A program made the translations under genes and the position numbers. Of a stretch of 64,000 bases of DNA, positions 25,936 to 34,050 are shown piece after piece; position 1 is the first letter of the stretch; every line of letters starts with the position of its first letter. Under the pieces are notes generated by a model that was given only the letters and a program-made list of their open reading frames with translations, was not told where the DNA came from and made no database searches. Origin of the DNA: Thermanaerothrix solaris (GTDB lineage: Bacteria > Chloroflexota > Anaerolineae > Anaerolineales > Anaerolineaceae); assembly GCF_032334255.1 (NCBI RefSeq), contig NZ_JAUHMF010000001.1:620001-684000 (forward strand). Reading direction: 5' to 3'.

Positions 25936-27110
25936 TTCGATCCCAGCCTTTTCAGCGCAACCGCACTCATCAAGGCTGTCCCATAGATCAAGGCTTGTTC
26001 ATCAAAATCGAACTTTGGGTGATGATGTCCATAGATCAATCCACGCTCAGGGTTAGAACTCCCCACCATGAAGTAACATCCAGGCACACGTTCCATCAAC
26101 AAAGCCATGTCTTCGGAAACCATGGTGCGATATGACGTATCTACGATAACTTCAGGTAATACCTCACGGGCGGTTTGAGCAACCAGAGCTGCCATTGTCT
26201 CATCATTAACCACTGGCGGCGTAAGATCGGTGATTTTTATCTCCCCTTCGCATTCCATGGCATGCACAAGATGATCTGTAAGTTGGGTAATTCGATTTAG
26301 CACTAATTCGCGAACAGATTTTGAAAAAGTGCGCAGTGTACCCCGGAGAAGCACATTTTCCGGGATCACATTATGTGCATCGCCACCGTGCACCTGAGTG
26401 ATGCTAAGTACCGCGACATCCAATGGTGGCACATTCCGTGAAACAATGGTCTGTAGGGCCAGGATCAACTGCGCCGCTGTAACAATTGGATCACGCGTCT
26501 GATGTGGCAATGCCCCATGACCGCCGCGCCCCCGTAGGTTTATTTCAACCACATCTGAACCCGCCATAAACGGACCTGGGGTAGCCGCTATCCAACCCAC
26601 CGGTTTCTCATTCCAAAGATGAAGCGCCAAGGAGAAGTCTGGGTGCGGGCTTTCAAGCACCCCATCTTCAAGCATGGCTTGAGCACCGCCCAATCCTTCT
26701 TCAGCGGGTTGAAAGACAAATTTCACCTTCCCAAAAATTTCATCCCGATGATAAGCCAGTAGTCTGGCCACGGTTAAACCAATCGCCACATGTCCATCAT
26801 GGCCACACGCATGCATGACTCCCGGCCGGGTTGAAGCGTACTCGGCACCCGTTTCTTCTTGGATCGGCAGCGCATCCATGTCAAAGCGCAGTAGCAAGGT
26901 GGGGCCTTCATGGGCACCTTCTAGCAAACCAACCACGCCGGTTTTGCCAAGGCCCGTGCTGACTTCCAACCCCAACGCCCGCAGTTCCTGTGCTACAATC
27001 CCCGCGGTACGGTGTTCTTCAAACCCCAGTTCCGGATGACGATGAAGGTCGCGACGCAATTGCTGAGTATGTGGAAACAGCGTAGAGGCTTCCTCAAAGA
27101 GGGATTTCAT
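25932..27110 (-). CDS. M20-family amidohydrolase (N-acyl amino acid / IAA-amino acid hydrolase type)
   Basis: A 392-aa metal-dependent amidohydrolase that removes an acyl group from an amino acid or related amide. The metal-binding and catalytic motifs HACGHDGH and PAEEGLGGA are present, and the dimerisation domain begins near VVEINLRGRGGHGALPH. It overlaps the metal-receptor gene by four bases and follows the PIG-L gene closely. The exact substrate cannot be inferred. Confidence 0.92.
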   Translation of the reverse strand: MKSLFEEASTLFPHTQQLRRDLHRHPELGFEEHRTAGIVAQELRALGLEVSTGLGKTGVVGLLEGAHEGPTLLLRFDMDALPIQEETGAEYASTRPGVMHACGHDGHVAIGLTVARLLAYHRDEIFGKVKFVFQPAEEGLGGAQAMLEDGVLESPHPDFSLALHLWNEKPVGWIAATPGPFMAGSDVVEINLRGRGGHGALPHQTRDPIVTAAQLILALQTIVSRNVPPLDVAVLSITQVHGGDAHNVIPENVLLRGTLRTFSKSVRELVLNRITQLTDHLVHAMECEGEIKITDLTPPVVNDETMAALVAQTAREVLPEVIVDTSYRTMVSEDMALLMERVPGCYFMVGSSNPERGLIYGHHHPKFDFDEQALIYGTALMSAVALKRLGSK

Positions 27111-27119
27111 CTCACCTCC

Positions 27120-27854
27120 TCACCACACGACCCGATAAAAATATTCTTCATAACGAGGTTGCTCGGGAGTGCTCCCCGGCGCAAGGCGTGCCCGCATACG
27201 CGCTTCTAATTCATTAAAATCCGGTATCTGGCTGCGGTGAGAACGCAAGGCTTCGATCTTTTGGTCCCAATAAGGCGTAACATCTAGTCGGACATTTGGC
27301 TGTCGGGTCAGCGAAAACCATACTTCTCTGACCTCATGTGGTTCTAGCCCTTCCTCAGTTAAAAGTTCAGGGAAGAACATCGGATTCCCTGCTGCCGGAA
27401 ACACCGCGTCCATTACAATTTGTCCAGCCACACGGTGATCAGGATGATTGATGCGATTTGGCGCCGGGAAATAATTCAAAGGATCACAGGTCACAATAAT
27501 ATCCGGTCGCTCGCGACGAATCACCCTGACCACGTCCCGCCGCGCCTCCAGAGTCGGCACTAAATAGCCATCTGGGTAATCGAGAAAGGACACTTGTTTC
27601 ACCCCCAATACCGCTGCAGCAGCGCGCTGCTCTTCCTCACGCATTTTTTTCAACGTCTGTGGAGGGATTATACGACCATTGACCCCTTTATCTCCGCGGG
27701 TTAGAAGACAATACCTGACCTCATGGCCTCGCGCGCACCAGTAGGCAATAGACGCCCCGCAAAAGAATTCGGGGTCGTCCGGGTGCGCCAGAATGACGAG
27801 AATCTTTTGGGGTGAATCCCAATCAACGAAAAGTTCCAGGTCGTTGCTGTCCAT
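27120..27854 (-). CDS. PIG-L family deacetylase
   Basis: A 244-aa zinc-dependent N-deacetylase of the LmbE/PIG-L family. The zinc motif is AHPDDPEFFCG near residue 20, with the second motif in NHPDHRVAG near residue 140. Members deacetylate GlcNAc-type sugars, for example in bacillithiol or mycothiol synthesis. It lies between psp1 and the M20 amidohydrolase in a tight - strand run, so the two hydrolases may act on the same compound. Confidence 0.88.
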   Translation of the reverse strand: MDSNDLELFVDWDSPQKILVILAHPDDPEFFCGASIAYWCARGHEVRYCLLTRGDKGVNGRIIPPQTLKKMREEEQRAAAAVLGVKQVSFLDYPDGYLVPTLEARRDVVRVIRRERPDIIVTCDPLNYFPAPNRINHPDHRVAGQIVMDAVFPAAGNPMFFPELLTEEGLEPHEVREVWFSLTRQPNVRLDVTPYWDQKIEALRSHRSQIPDFNELEARMRARLAPGSTPEQPRYEEYFYRVVW

Positions 27855-27859
27855 AGGGC

Positions 27860-28756
27860 TCAGGTTGATCGTTTGGGTTGGGTTCCCTTTGATTTATCCG
27901 GTGGGGAACTGGAAGGCGGCGTGCTCCCATTCGCAGGGGTAATCTCTTCCTTGGAAAATTCACGTACTCCCACCTCGGGAATTTCCACCTTCACCTTCCC
28001 CATCAGGATGTTTAAATCCACTACCTTACCCTCACCTGCTGGAGTGAGCACACGCTTATTGCGCTTAGGTAAATCACGACATGCCTCGCAATATTGTTCG
28101 TATTCATAAATTAAGCAACAGCGCAATCGTCCGCACATTCCAGTAATTTCAGCCGGCGTCAGGGAAATATCCTGCTCCTTCGCCATTCGGATGGAGATGG
28201 AATTAAACTCGGTGAGGAATTTGGAACAACAGCGTGTCTCCAAACCACACGCCCCCATCCCCCCCATATACTTGGCAACGTCGCGTGGTCCCAACAACCG
28301 ATACTCAATTTGCACCGTTGGAAAGAGCCTTTGTACCGCCTGGCGAAAAGCTTTGAGATCTTGTTTTTCTTCGGTATCACTACTGTACAGAATCGCTAGG
28401 TGGGTACCATCCAGACTGTATTCAGCCCCAATAATTTTTATTCCGCTCAAACCAAGTTCGGTTACTTTTTGAGCGCAGAGATAAACTGCCTGTTGTTCTT
28501 TTGCCTGCCACAATTGGCGCAAGAGCAAATCGCGCGGTGTTGCCAAACGTGTAATCGGCTTCCATCCACCTTCTGGGGGTTGACCCGGTGGATCTACAAT
28601 CTGCACAATCTCCCCAATTTGCCATCCCCGCGTTGTTTCAACAACCACCCTATCCCCCACCTGAGCATCTTCAAGATGGGTGGCATCATAGTGATAAACC
28701 TTTCCTACTTTGGAAAATCTGACCCCAACAATAAACATATCCGTGCTTACCGCCAT
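27860..28756 (-). CDS. PSP1 domain protein (RicT/YaaT-like)
   Basis: A 298-aa cytoplasmic protein with a PSP1 domain (about residues 5-230). In Bacillus the homologue YaaT/RicT is part of the Y-complex that influences RNase Y and sporulation. Cysteine-rich segments are seen: GACGLETRCCSKFL, MCGRLRCCLIYEYEQYCEAC, which in RicT contribute to Fe-S binding. The C-terminal tail is Ser/Pro/Lys rich. I chose ATG 28756, just after the Mrp stop. Function in this organism is not known. Confidence 0.88.
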   Translation of the reverse strand: MAVSTDMFIVGVRFSKVGKVYHYDATHLEDAQVGDRVVVETTRGWQIGEIVQIVDPPGQPPEGGWKPITRLATPRDLLLRQLWQAKEQQAVYLCAQKVTELGLSGIKIIGAEYSLDGTHLAILYSSDTEEKQDLKAFRQAVQRLFPTVQIEYRLLGPRDVAKYMGGMGACGLETRCCSKFLTEFNSISIRMAKEQDISLTPAEITGMCGRLRCCLIYEYEQYCEACRDLPKRNKRVLTPAGEGKVVDLNILMGKVKVEIPEVGVREFSKEEITPANGSTPPSSSPPDKSKGTQPKRST

Positions 28757-28760
28757 GAGG

Positions 28761-29846
28761 TTAACCTGTAATCTCAATCTTTGGAGCGGGTCGCTCTGCC
28801 TGCAACGCCGTTACGCTGATTTGAGCGGCTAGACGGCGGGCAATTTCTTTCAATGCTTTGGCCGGAGCCGAATCGGGTTTGGCTACGACCACTGGTGAGC
28901 CGTGATCCCCACCAACGCGTACCATTGGATCCATAGGAATGTTCCCCAAAAACGGAACCCCAGCTTTCTGAGCCAGTTTTTCCCCTCCTCCTTGGCCGAA
29001 AACATCCATACGGCTTCCATCCGGAAGTTCCAGATAACTCATATTTTCGATCACGCCTAATACCGGCACGTTGAGTTCGCGGAACATCTCTAAACTTCGG
29101 GCCGCATCTTCCACCGAAACGGCTTGGGGTAATGTCACAATCACGGCACCGGTGAGGGGGATGGATTGAGCCAGGCTTAAGGGCGCATCTCCGGTCCCGG
29201 GCGGGAGATCAATAATCAGATAATCCAACTCACCCCAGGCGACATCCGAAAGAAATTGCCGAATCGCGGAGTGAAGCATCGGTCCCCGCCAGATCAGGGG
29301 TTTACCTTGAGGTACCAAAAATCCAATAGACATCACCTTTACCCCAAAAGCTTCGGCAGGTTGCAACTTTTCACCCTGGAAAGGAGGAAGGCGATCCACA
29401 CCCAACATCGTGGGAACATTGGGGCCATAGATATCTGCATCCAAAAGCCCCACCGTGGCTCCTTCTTTGGCCAATGCCACCGCCAGGTTAACTGCTACCG
29501 TTGTCTTACCCACACCACCTTTGCCCGAGGCTACCGCCACAGCGTTCTTAACCGGCAATTGCAAACTACCTCGGATTCGCCCATCAGTAGCCACATTGGC
29601 CTGCAAATTTACTCTTACCTCTTTCACGCCTGGCAAGGCCATCAAAGCCGCCTTCACATCGTCCTGAATCTGATCACGGAGAGGGCATGCGGGTGTGGTG
29701 AGGACAATCTCAACAGTTACAACCCCATCATCCACTTCCAGGTGACGAACCATATTTAGCGAAACAATATCCCGCCCCAATTCGGGATCTTTGACTTGAC
29801 GTAGAGCCGAGAATAAAGCCTCTTGAGATAACGCATTAGCGCTCAT
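28761..29846 (-). CDS. Mrp/NBP35-family P-loop ATPase, Fe-S cluster carrier
   Basis: A 361-aa protein that carries Fe-S clusters to target proteins. An N-terminal MIP18/DUF59 domain (about residues 8-85, with TTPACPLRDQI) precedes the deviant Walker A GKGGVGKTT (about residues 108-116) and DADIYGPNVP. This fusion is the usual bacterial Mrp/ApbC form. The position next to nuo genes and a Cys-rich small protein fits a role in loading complex I clusters, as proposed for related proteins. Confidence 0.93.
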   Translation of the reverse strand: MSANALSQEALFSALRQVKDPELGRDIVSLNMVRHLEVDDGVVTVEIVLTTPACPLRDQIQDDVKAALMALPGVKEVRVNLQANVATDGRIRGSLQLPVKNAVAVASGKGGVGKTTVAVNLAVALAKEGATVGLLDADIYGPNVPTMLGVDRLPPFQGEKLQPAEAFGVKVMSIGFLVPQGKPLIWRGPMLHSAIRQFLSDVAWGELDYLIIDLPPGTGDAPLSLAQSIPLTGAVIVTLPQAVSVEDAARSLEMFRELNVPVLGVIENMSYLELPDGSRMDVFGQGGGEKLAQKAGVPFLGNIPMDPMVRVGGDHGSPVVVAKPDSAPAKALKEIARRLAAQISVTALQAERPAPKIEITG

Positions 29847-29893
29847 GGTTACTCCTTTCGTGGCTTCAATTGTAATTCAAACCCGGCTTCTTT

Positions 29894-30223
29894 TCACGCT
29901 TTTTTGTGCTCAGATAAGAATGCCTTTACTTCATGACGGCATTGCTCATATAAATCAACCAATTCCTGATCTGGCCCACGATATCGGCGGACGGTTGTGC
30001 GGGCACATTGCGTACACCCACGCATACCACGAAAGGAATCGGCACTGCACGTCATGCAGTTATTAAGGCGGGCCATAAGTAGGGTAAAAGCAACTTGATC
30101 AATCAAGGAGGCTGAGGTGCGTTCAATGCGGACAACCAAATCTTGCCACAAGGGACTGCGTAAATCCCTCAAGTAAGGAAGTACTCTCAGCGGAAACAAC
30201 ATTTCGGTGTCTTCGTTATACAT
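29894..30223 (-). CDS. Small four-cysteine protein of unknown function
   Basis: A 109-aa protein that I do not recognise. It has a Cys-x2-Cys-x10-Cys-x2-Cys motif (CMTC ... CTQC, residues about 56-73) that could bind zinc or a cluster. It is rich in Leu and Arg and has no signal peptide or membrane span. It starts seven nt after the nuoI stop, so it is probably part of the same operon. A role in complex I assembly is possible but unproven. Confidence 0.6.
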   Translation of the reverse strand: MYNEDTEMLFPLRVLPYLRDLRSPLWQDLVVRIERTSASLIDQVAFTLLMARLNNCMTCSADSFRGMRGCTQCARTTVRRYRGPDQELVDLYEQCRHEVKAFLSEHKKA

Positions 30224-30229
30224 CCCTCA

Positions 30230-30838
30230 TCACCCCGCTGCGCCTTCAGTTTTTTTGGCGCTGCCTTTTTGAGCCCGTGCCGCTTCTTCAAGAGCATAGT
30301 CGGTTGGCCGGATTGATGCGTAGTATGAAACAGGCTTAGCGAGTCTCTCAATATCAAAAATGTGCTCGCGCAAGCGATCATATGAGGCAATCTCATAATC
30401 GTGATCCATCTTGATGGCGTCAAACGGACAGTATTCAGCGCAAAAGCCGCAATTCATACAAATATCCACGTCAATATAGAAGGCTGCAGGAGTAGGGATA
30501 GGTCGGCCAGTCTGTGGATCATTTTTGCGCACAATCCAAATACACTGCGGCGGACAAACTTTGGCACAAATACCGCATGAGGTACACCGCAGTTGCCGCT
30601 CACCATTGGCCCCTTCTTCGTAAACCAGGAAGGGCAAATACCGAAAGGCTTCAGGCACCGGCAGTTTTTCTTCCGGGTACTGCACCGTAAAGATGCCCTT
30701 CACATCACTACTGCGGCGCGCCTCTATCCCTTCTGGTGTAAAATAGCGGCGCTTTCCATGGCGGATATCTTCAATATAAGTGACCATCAAATGCCTGAAG
30801 GTCACCCATAGGCTTTTCAAAATACCCCATCCTGTCAT
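30230..30838 (-). CDS. nuoI: NADH-quinone oxidoreductase subunit I
   Basis: A 202-aa peripheral-arm subunit carrying two [4Fe-4S] clusters (N6a, N6b). The ligands are in CTSCGICAKVCPPQC and CMNCGFCAEYCPFDA. The C-terminal tail is Lys/Ala rich. It follows nuoCD after 21 nt. Other peripheral subunits usually found beside nuoI (nuoE/F/G and nuoH) are missing here. Confidence 0.95.
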   Translation of the reverse strand: MTGWGILKSLWVTFRHLMVTYIEDIRHGKRRYFTPEGIEARRSSDVKGIFTVQYPEEKLPVPEAFRYLPFLVYEEGANGERQLRCTSCGICAKVCPPQCIWIVRKNDPQTGRPIPTPAAFYIDVDICMNCGFCAEYCPFDAIKMDHDYEIASYDRLREHIFDIERLAKPVSYYASIRPTDYALEEAARAQKGSAKKTEGAAG

Positions 30839-30859
30839 GTGCTTCGTCTCCCTTCTTGT

Positions 30860-32599
30860 TTACCGATCCACTTCACCCAGGACGATATCAATAGAACCAA
30901 GGATGGCAACGACGTCAGCCACCTTATTCCCTCGCGCCATATCTACAAGGCTGGTCAGGTTGATGAAGGAAGGGGCGCGAACATGGTAGCGCCAAGGATT
31001 GGGCTTCCCGTTAGAAACCACATAGAAACCCAACTCACCCTTAGGACCTTCCACGCGTCCGTAGGCTTCGCCGGGGGGCACGCGTACCTGGTATTGGGGC
31101 TTGCCGCTCATAATAGGACCTTCGGGGATATCCCGCAGCACCTGTTGCAATATGCGTAAACTCTGACGCATTTCATCGAGGCGGATCAGGTAGCGATCAT
31201 AAATATCCCCATGATAGCGCACTGCAACATCGAACTCCAGCCGGTCATAAATGCTATAGGGATCAGCCCGTCGCACGTCGTACGGCACTCCCGAAGCCCG
31301 CAATACCGGACCTGAAGCCGAATTGGCAATCGCCTGCTCGGCAGTTAATATGCCCACCCCTTCACACCGCTCCCGCACAATTTCGTTTTTAGTCAAAAAT
31401 TCATCCATCTCATCCACTTTACGCGGTAAGCGATCATTAACCAAACGGCGCACCTTCTCCAGAATATCGTCCGATACATCTCTCGCTACACCGCCGAAGC
31501 GGAAGTAGTTGCACATCATGCGCGATCCCGAAACGGCTTCGAAAATATCTAGGATTAGCTCGCGTTCCTCAATCGCATAAAGTGCTGGTGTGAAATAGGC
31601 GCCTAAATCGTTAAGTAAGAACCCGATGGCAAAAATATGATTGAGGAAACGGGTTAGTTCGGCCATCATCACCCGAATATATTCTGCCCGTTCCGGCGGC
31701 TTAATACCCATTAATTTCTCAACCGCCAGGGCATAACCGAAATTGTTACTCATTGAACAGATATAATCCAGGCGATCGGTAAAAGGCATGTTCTGGAGGA
31801 AGGTATTACGCTCCCCGATCTTCTCATGGTTGCGGTGCAAATAGCCCATTACTGGCTTTAAGTCTAATATTGTTTCCTCAACCAACGAAACAACCATGCG
31901 AAAAACGCCATGGGTTGAAGGATGTTGCGGCCCTAGATTGACAACCAGCGTCTCCGCATGAAGATCATCCTGATCCTCAACACGTTTTAGGGCACGATAA
32001 ATAGCCTCATCATCTTCTGGCGTCCAGGATTCCGGGTCAAACCCAGGTGGATACTGCACGTTATCCCCGAACGGGTTGCGATCCTCGGCACGGAAGACAA
32101 AACCTTCCGGCCAGCGGCTCTTGTAGGGTTTGGCCTCTTCCTCGAAGTAGGGTTCTCGCCAGTCTTTACGCAGCGGGAAGCCCGCAAACCCTTCCCACAT
32201 GAGGATCCGTCGCAAGTCAGGATGCCCCTCAAAGCGAATTCCCAGTAGATCCCAGGCCTCACGTTCCTGGAATTCTGCTCCACGGTAAAGGGGCACCAAT
32301 GAGGGCACCCTGGCATCCTCACGAGGGGTCTGCACTTTCAGCACTAACGCCGGCCCACCCAGCGTTTTGTAAAGATGATAAACTACCTCCATCTTTCCTT
32401 CAGGTAAATAGTCCACACCAGTAACTGAGGAAAGATAATCATAGCCATATTCATCACGCAGTAAACGCACCACCTCAAGCAGATGTTCACGCTCAACAAT
32501 ATATCCCTGATACCCGAGACGGGTATCCTGGTGAACCTTATCCGGAAAGAGAGCGCTCAGATCCGGGATTTGGGCAATTTTGGGGATAATTTCACTCAT
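30860..32599 (-). CDS. nuoCD: NADH-quinone oxidoreductase fused subunit C/D
   Basis: A 579-aa fusion. The N-terminal NuoC (30-kDa) domain covers about residues 1-190 (with REAWDLLGIRFEGHPDLRRIL), and the NuoD (49-kDa) domain follows (NLGPQHPSTHGVFR, YLHRNHEKIGE, RVEGPKGELGFYVVS). NuoD forms the quinone site with NuoB. I chose ATG 32599, which has AAGGAG nine nt upstream, over ATG 32605; either way it overlaps nuoB. The fusion is known from gamma-proteobacteria and other lineages. Confidence 0.94.
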   Translation of the reverse strand: MSEIIPKIAQIPDLSALFPDKVHQDTRLGYQGYIVEREHLLEVVRLLRDEYGYDYLSSVTGVDYLPEGKMEVVYHLYKTLGGPALVLKVQTPREDARVPSLVPLYRGAEFQEREAWDLLGIRFEGHPDLRRILMWEGFAGFPLRKDWREPYFEEEAKPYKSRWPEGFVFRAEDRNPFGDNVQYPPGFDPESWTPEDDEAIYRALKRVEDQDDLHAETLVVNLGPQHPSTHGVFRMVVSLVEETILDLKPVMGYLHRNHEKIGERNTFLQNMPFTDRLDYICSMSNNFGYALAVEKLMGIKPPERAEYIRVMMAELTRFLNHIFAIGFLLNDLGAYFTPALYAIEERELILDIFEAVSGSRMMCNYFRFGGVARDVSDDILEKVRRLVNDRLPRKVDEMDEFLTKNEIVRERCEGVGILTAEQAIANSASGPVLRASGVPYDVRRADPYSIYDRLEFDVAVRYHGDIYDRYLIRLDEMRQSLRILQQVLRDIPEGPIMSGKPQYQVRVPPGEAYGRVEGPKGELGFYVVSNGKPNPWRYHVRAPSFINLTSLVDMARGNKVADVVAILGSIDIVLGEVDR

Positions 32600-33248
32600 G
32601 AGCATTCTCTCCTTGACTTTCCTGGGGCGTCTGTCGGTGGGTTACCTCACGAATTAGAGCATATTTACGTGGATCCATCAAATCGGGTCCCAACACTGGC
32701 ACAGGAATCGGTTCAGATGGACCTTTTTGATACCAGGGAAGATCACGCAAACTTTGGCGTTCAATTTTCTTTTGCAATGCAATCAGTCCGTTTAATAAGG
32801 CCTGAGGGGTAGGGGGACAGCCGGGAATGTAGACATCCACCGGAATAAACTTATCAATCCCCGACACAACGTTATACCCCTCCTTAAAGGGCCCGCCTCC
32901 TGAGGCACAAGCCCCCATAGCAATGACATACCGTGGTTCCGCCATCTGGTTATAAAGCCGCACAATTTGGGGCACCATTTTCTTGGTCACCGTCCCGGAA
33001 ATGATCAACACATCGCTCTGGCGCGGGCTGGGTCGCATCACCTCCATACCAAAGCGCGCCAAGTCATAGCGACTGGCCGCGGTGGCGATCATTTCAATCG
33101 CACAACAGGCCAAACCAAACATCATCGGCCACAGGGAGTTAGCCCGTCCCCAGTTATAGATTCGTTCCAGGGTGGTGATTGTAACTTGATGTCGCAATTC
33201 GGGGGGAATTTCATAGCCTGGCGAAGTAATGTCTTTACTATCATTCAT
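32592..33248 (-). CDS. nuoB: NADH-quinone oxidoreductase subunit B
   Basis: A 218-aa subunit that binds the N2 [4Fe-4S] cluster next to the quinone. Ligand cysteines occur in ACCAIEM, GACASGGGPF and PGCPPTP. The C-terminus is extended by about 50 residues compared with short NuoB. It overlaps the start of nuoCD, and its promoter lies at 33308-33335. Confidence 0.95.
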   Translation of the reverse strand: MNDSKDITSPGYEIPPELRHQVTITTLERIYNWGRANSLWPMMFGLACCAIEMIATAASRYDLARFGMEVMRPSPRQSDVLIISGTVTKKMVPQIVRLYNQMAEPRYVIAMGACASGGGPFKEGYNVVSGIDKFIPVDVYIPGCPPTPQALLNGLIALQKKIERQSLRDLPWYQKGPSEPIPVPVLGPDLMDPRKYALIREVTHRQTPQESQGENAHE

Positions 33249-33307
33249 CTTAGTACCTCAAACGCTCTTAGTTCCGAATTCCAAAAAATCATTCTGATAT
33301 CTTTCTA

Positions 33308-33335
33308 ATTGTACCGGGGATCACTTTCCTGTCAA
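33308..33335 (-). promoter_or_regulatory. Sigma70-type promoter for the nuoB operon
   Basis: On the - strand: TTGACA (complement of 33330-33335), 16-bp spacer, TACAAT (complement of 33308-33313). The -35 is a perfect match and the -10 has five of six. The start codon of nuoB is 60 nt downstream of the -10. The divergent regulator gene begins about 70 bp away on the other side. Confidence 0.75.
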
Positions 33336-33403
33336 CCATTAATTTGGTAAAATATTTTTTGCTTAATTCAACACCAACCAGGAAAAGGCTCTATTACCAA
33401 GTT

Positions 33404-34039
33404 ATGGAAGATACTCGTTCCGCCATTCTTTCATTTATCCAACAGCATCCTTTTTGCACAGCCAAGGACATCGGTAATGCCCTAAATCTCACCACCGCGG
33501 ATATTCGCTATCACATAAACATACTGGTCAGAGAAGGGAAAATTCAACAGGTAAATGCTCCCGGCAGGGCATCCAATCGCGGCCGACCTGCAACCACCTT
33601 CAGAATTAACACTGTTCCCTCTGCTCACACTATAATATGGTTATGCGAATTGTTAATAAAAGGCATAACTGAATTGTCGAAGGATTCCTCCGAGAACCCG
33701 TTAACGGCCCTCTTAAGCCCTTATTTTTCCGCCCTCGTTCCAACCACCCCAAGCCCAACACTTCGCCTCAACCAAACCATAGAAGCAATGAAAGGACTTG
33801 GATACGAGGCACACTGGGAGGCCCACTTTACCGGCCCTGTTTTGATCCTATCTAATTGTCCCTACTGGCCGCTTCCTGTAAAAACGCCCCACATCTGTAC
33901 ATTGGATGGCTTTTTGCTCGAAAAGATGAGCGGATTTCAACTTGAACAAATACAACGCGCCAACCTCGACAGCGGTCACCCTACGACATGTCTATTTAAA
34001 ACAATTAGCCCCGGCTCAAAAACCGGGGCCAACACATAA
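33404..34039 (+). CDS. SufR-like winged-helix regulator with C-terminal cysteines
   Basis: A 211-aa regulator. An N-terminal ArsR/DeoR-type winged helix (about residues 5-70, with TAKDIGNALNLTTADIRYHINIL) precedes a domain with Cys152 (NCPYWPL), Cys165 (ICTLDGF) and Cys196 (TTCLFK). The Cys-x12-Cys spacing and CPY context match the Fe-S site of SufR-like regulators as I recall them. It is divergent from nuoB and may sense Fe-S status. I chose ATG 33404; upstream TTG 33344 would include the likely -10 region. Confidence 0.75.
   Translation: MEDTRSAILSFIQQHPFCTAKDIGNALNLTTADIRYHINILVREGKIQQVNAPGRASNRGRPATTFRINTVPSAHTIIWLCELLIKGITELSKDSSENPLTALLSPYFSALVPTTPSPTLRLNQTIEAMKGLGYEAHWEAHFTGPVLILSNCPYWPLPVKTPHICTLDGFLLEKMSGFQLEQIQRANLDSGHPTTCLFKTISPGSKTGANT
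34008..34029. terminator. Hairpin between convergent genes
   Basis: GCCCCGG (34008-34014), 8-nt A-rich loop, CCGGGGC (34023-34029). It sits within the last codons of the regulator and 22 nt beyond the end of the convergent cytochrome gene. No clear U-run follows on either strand, so activity is uncertain. Confidence 0.4.
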
Positions 34040-34050
34040 TCCCAAATTGG

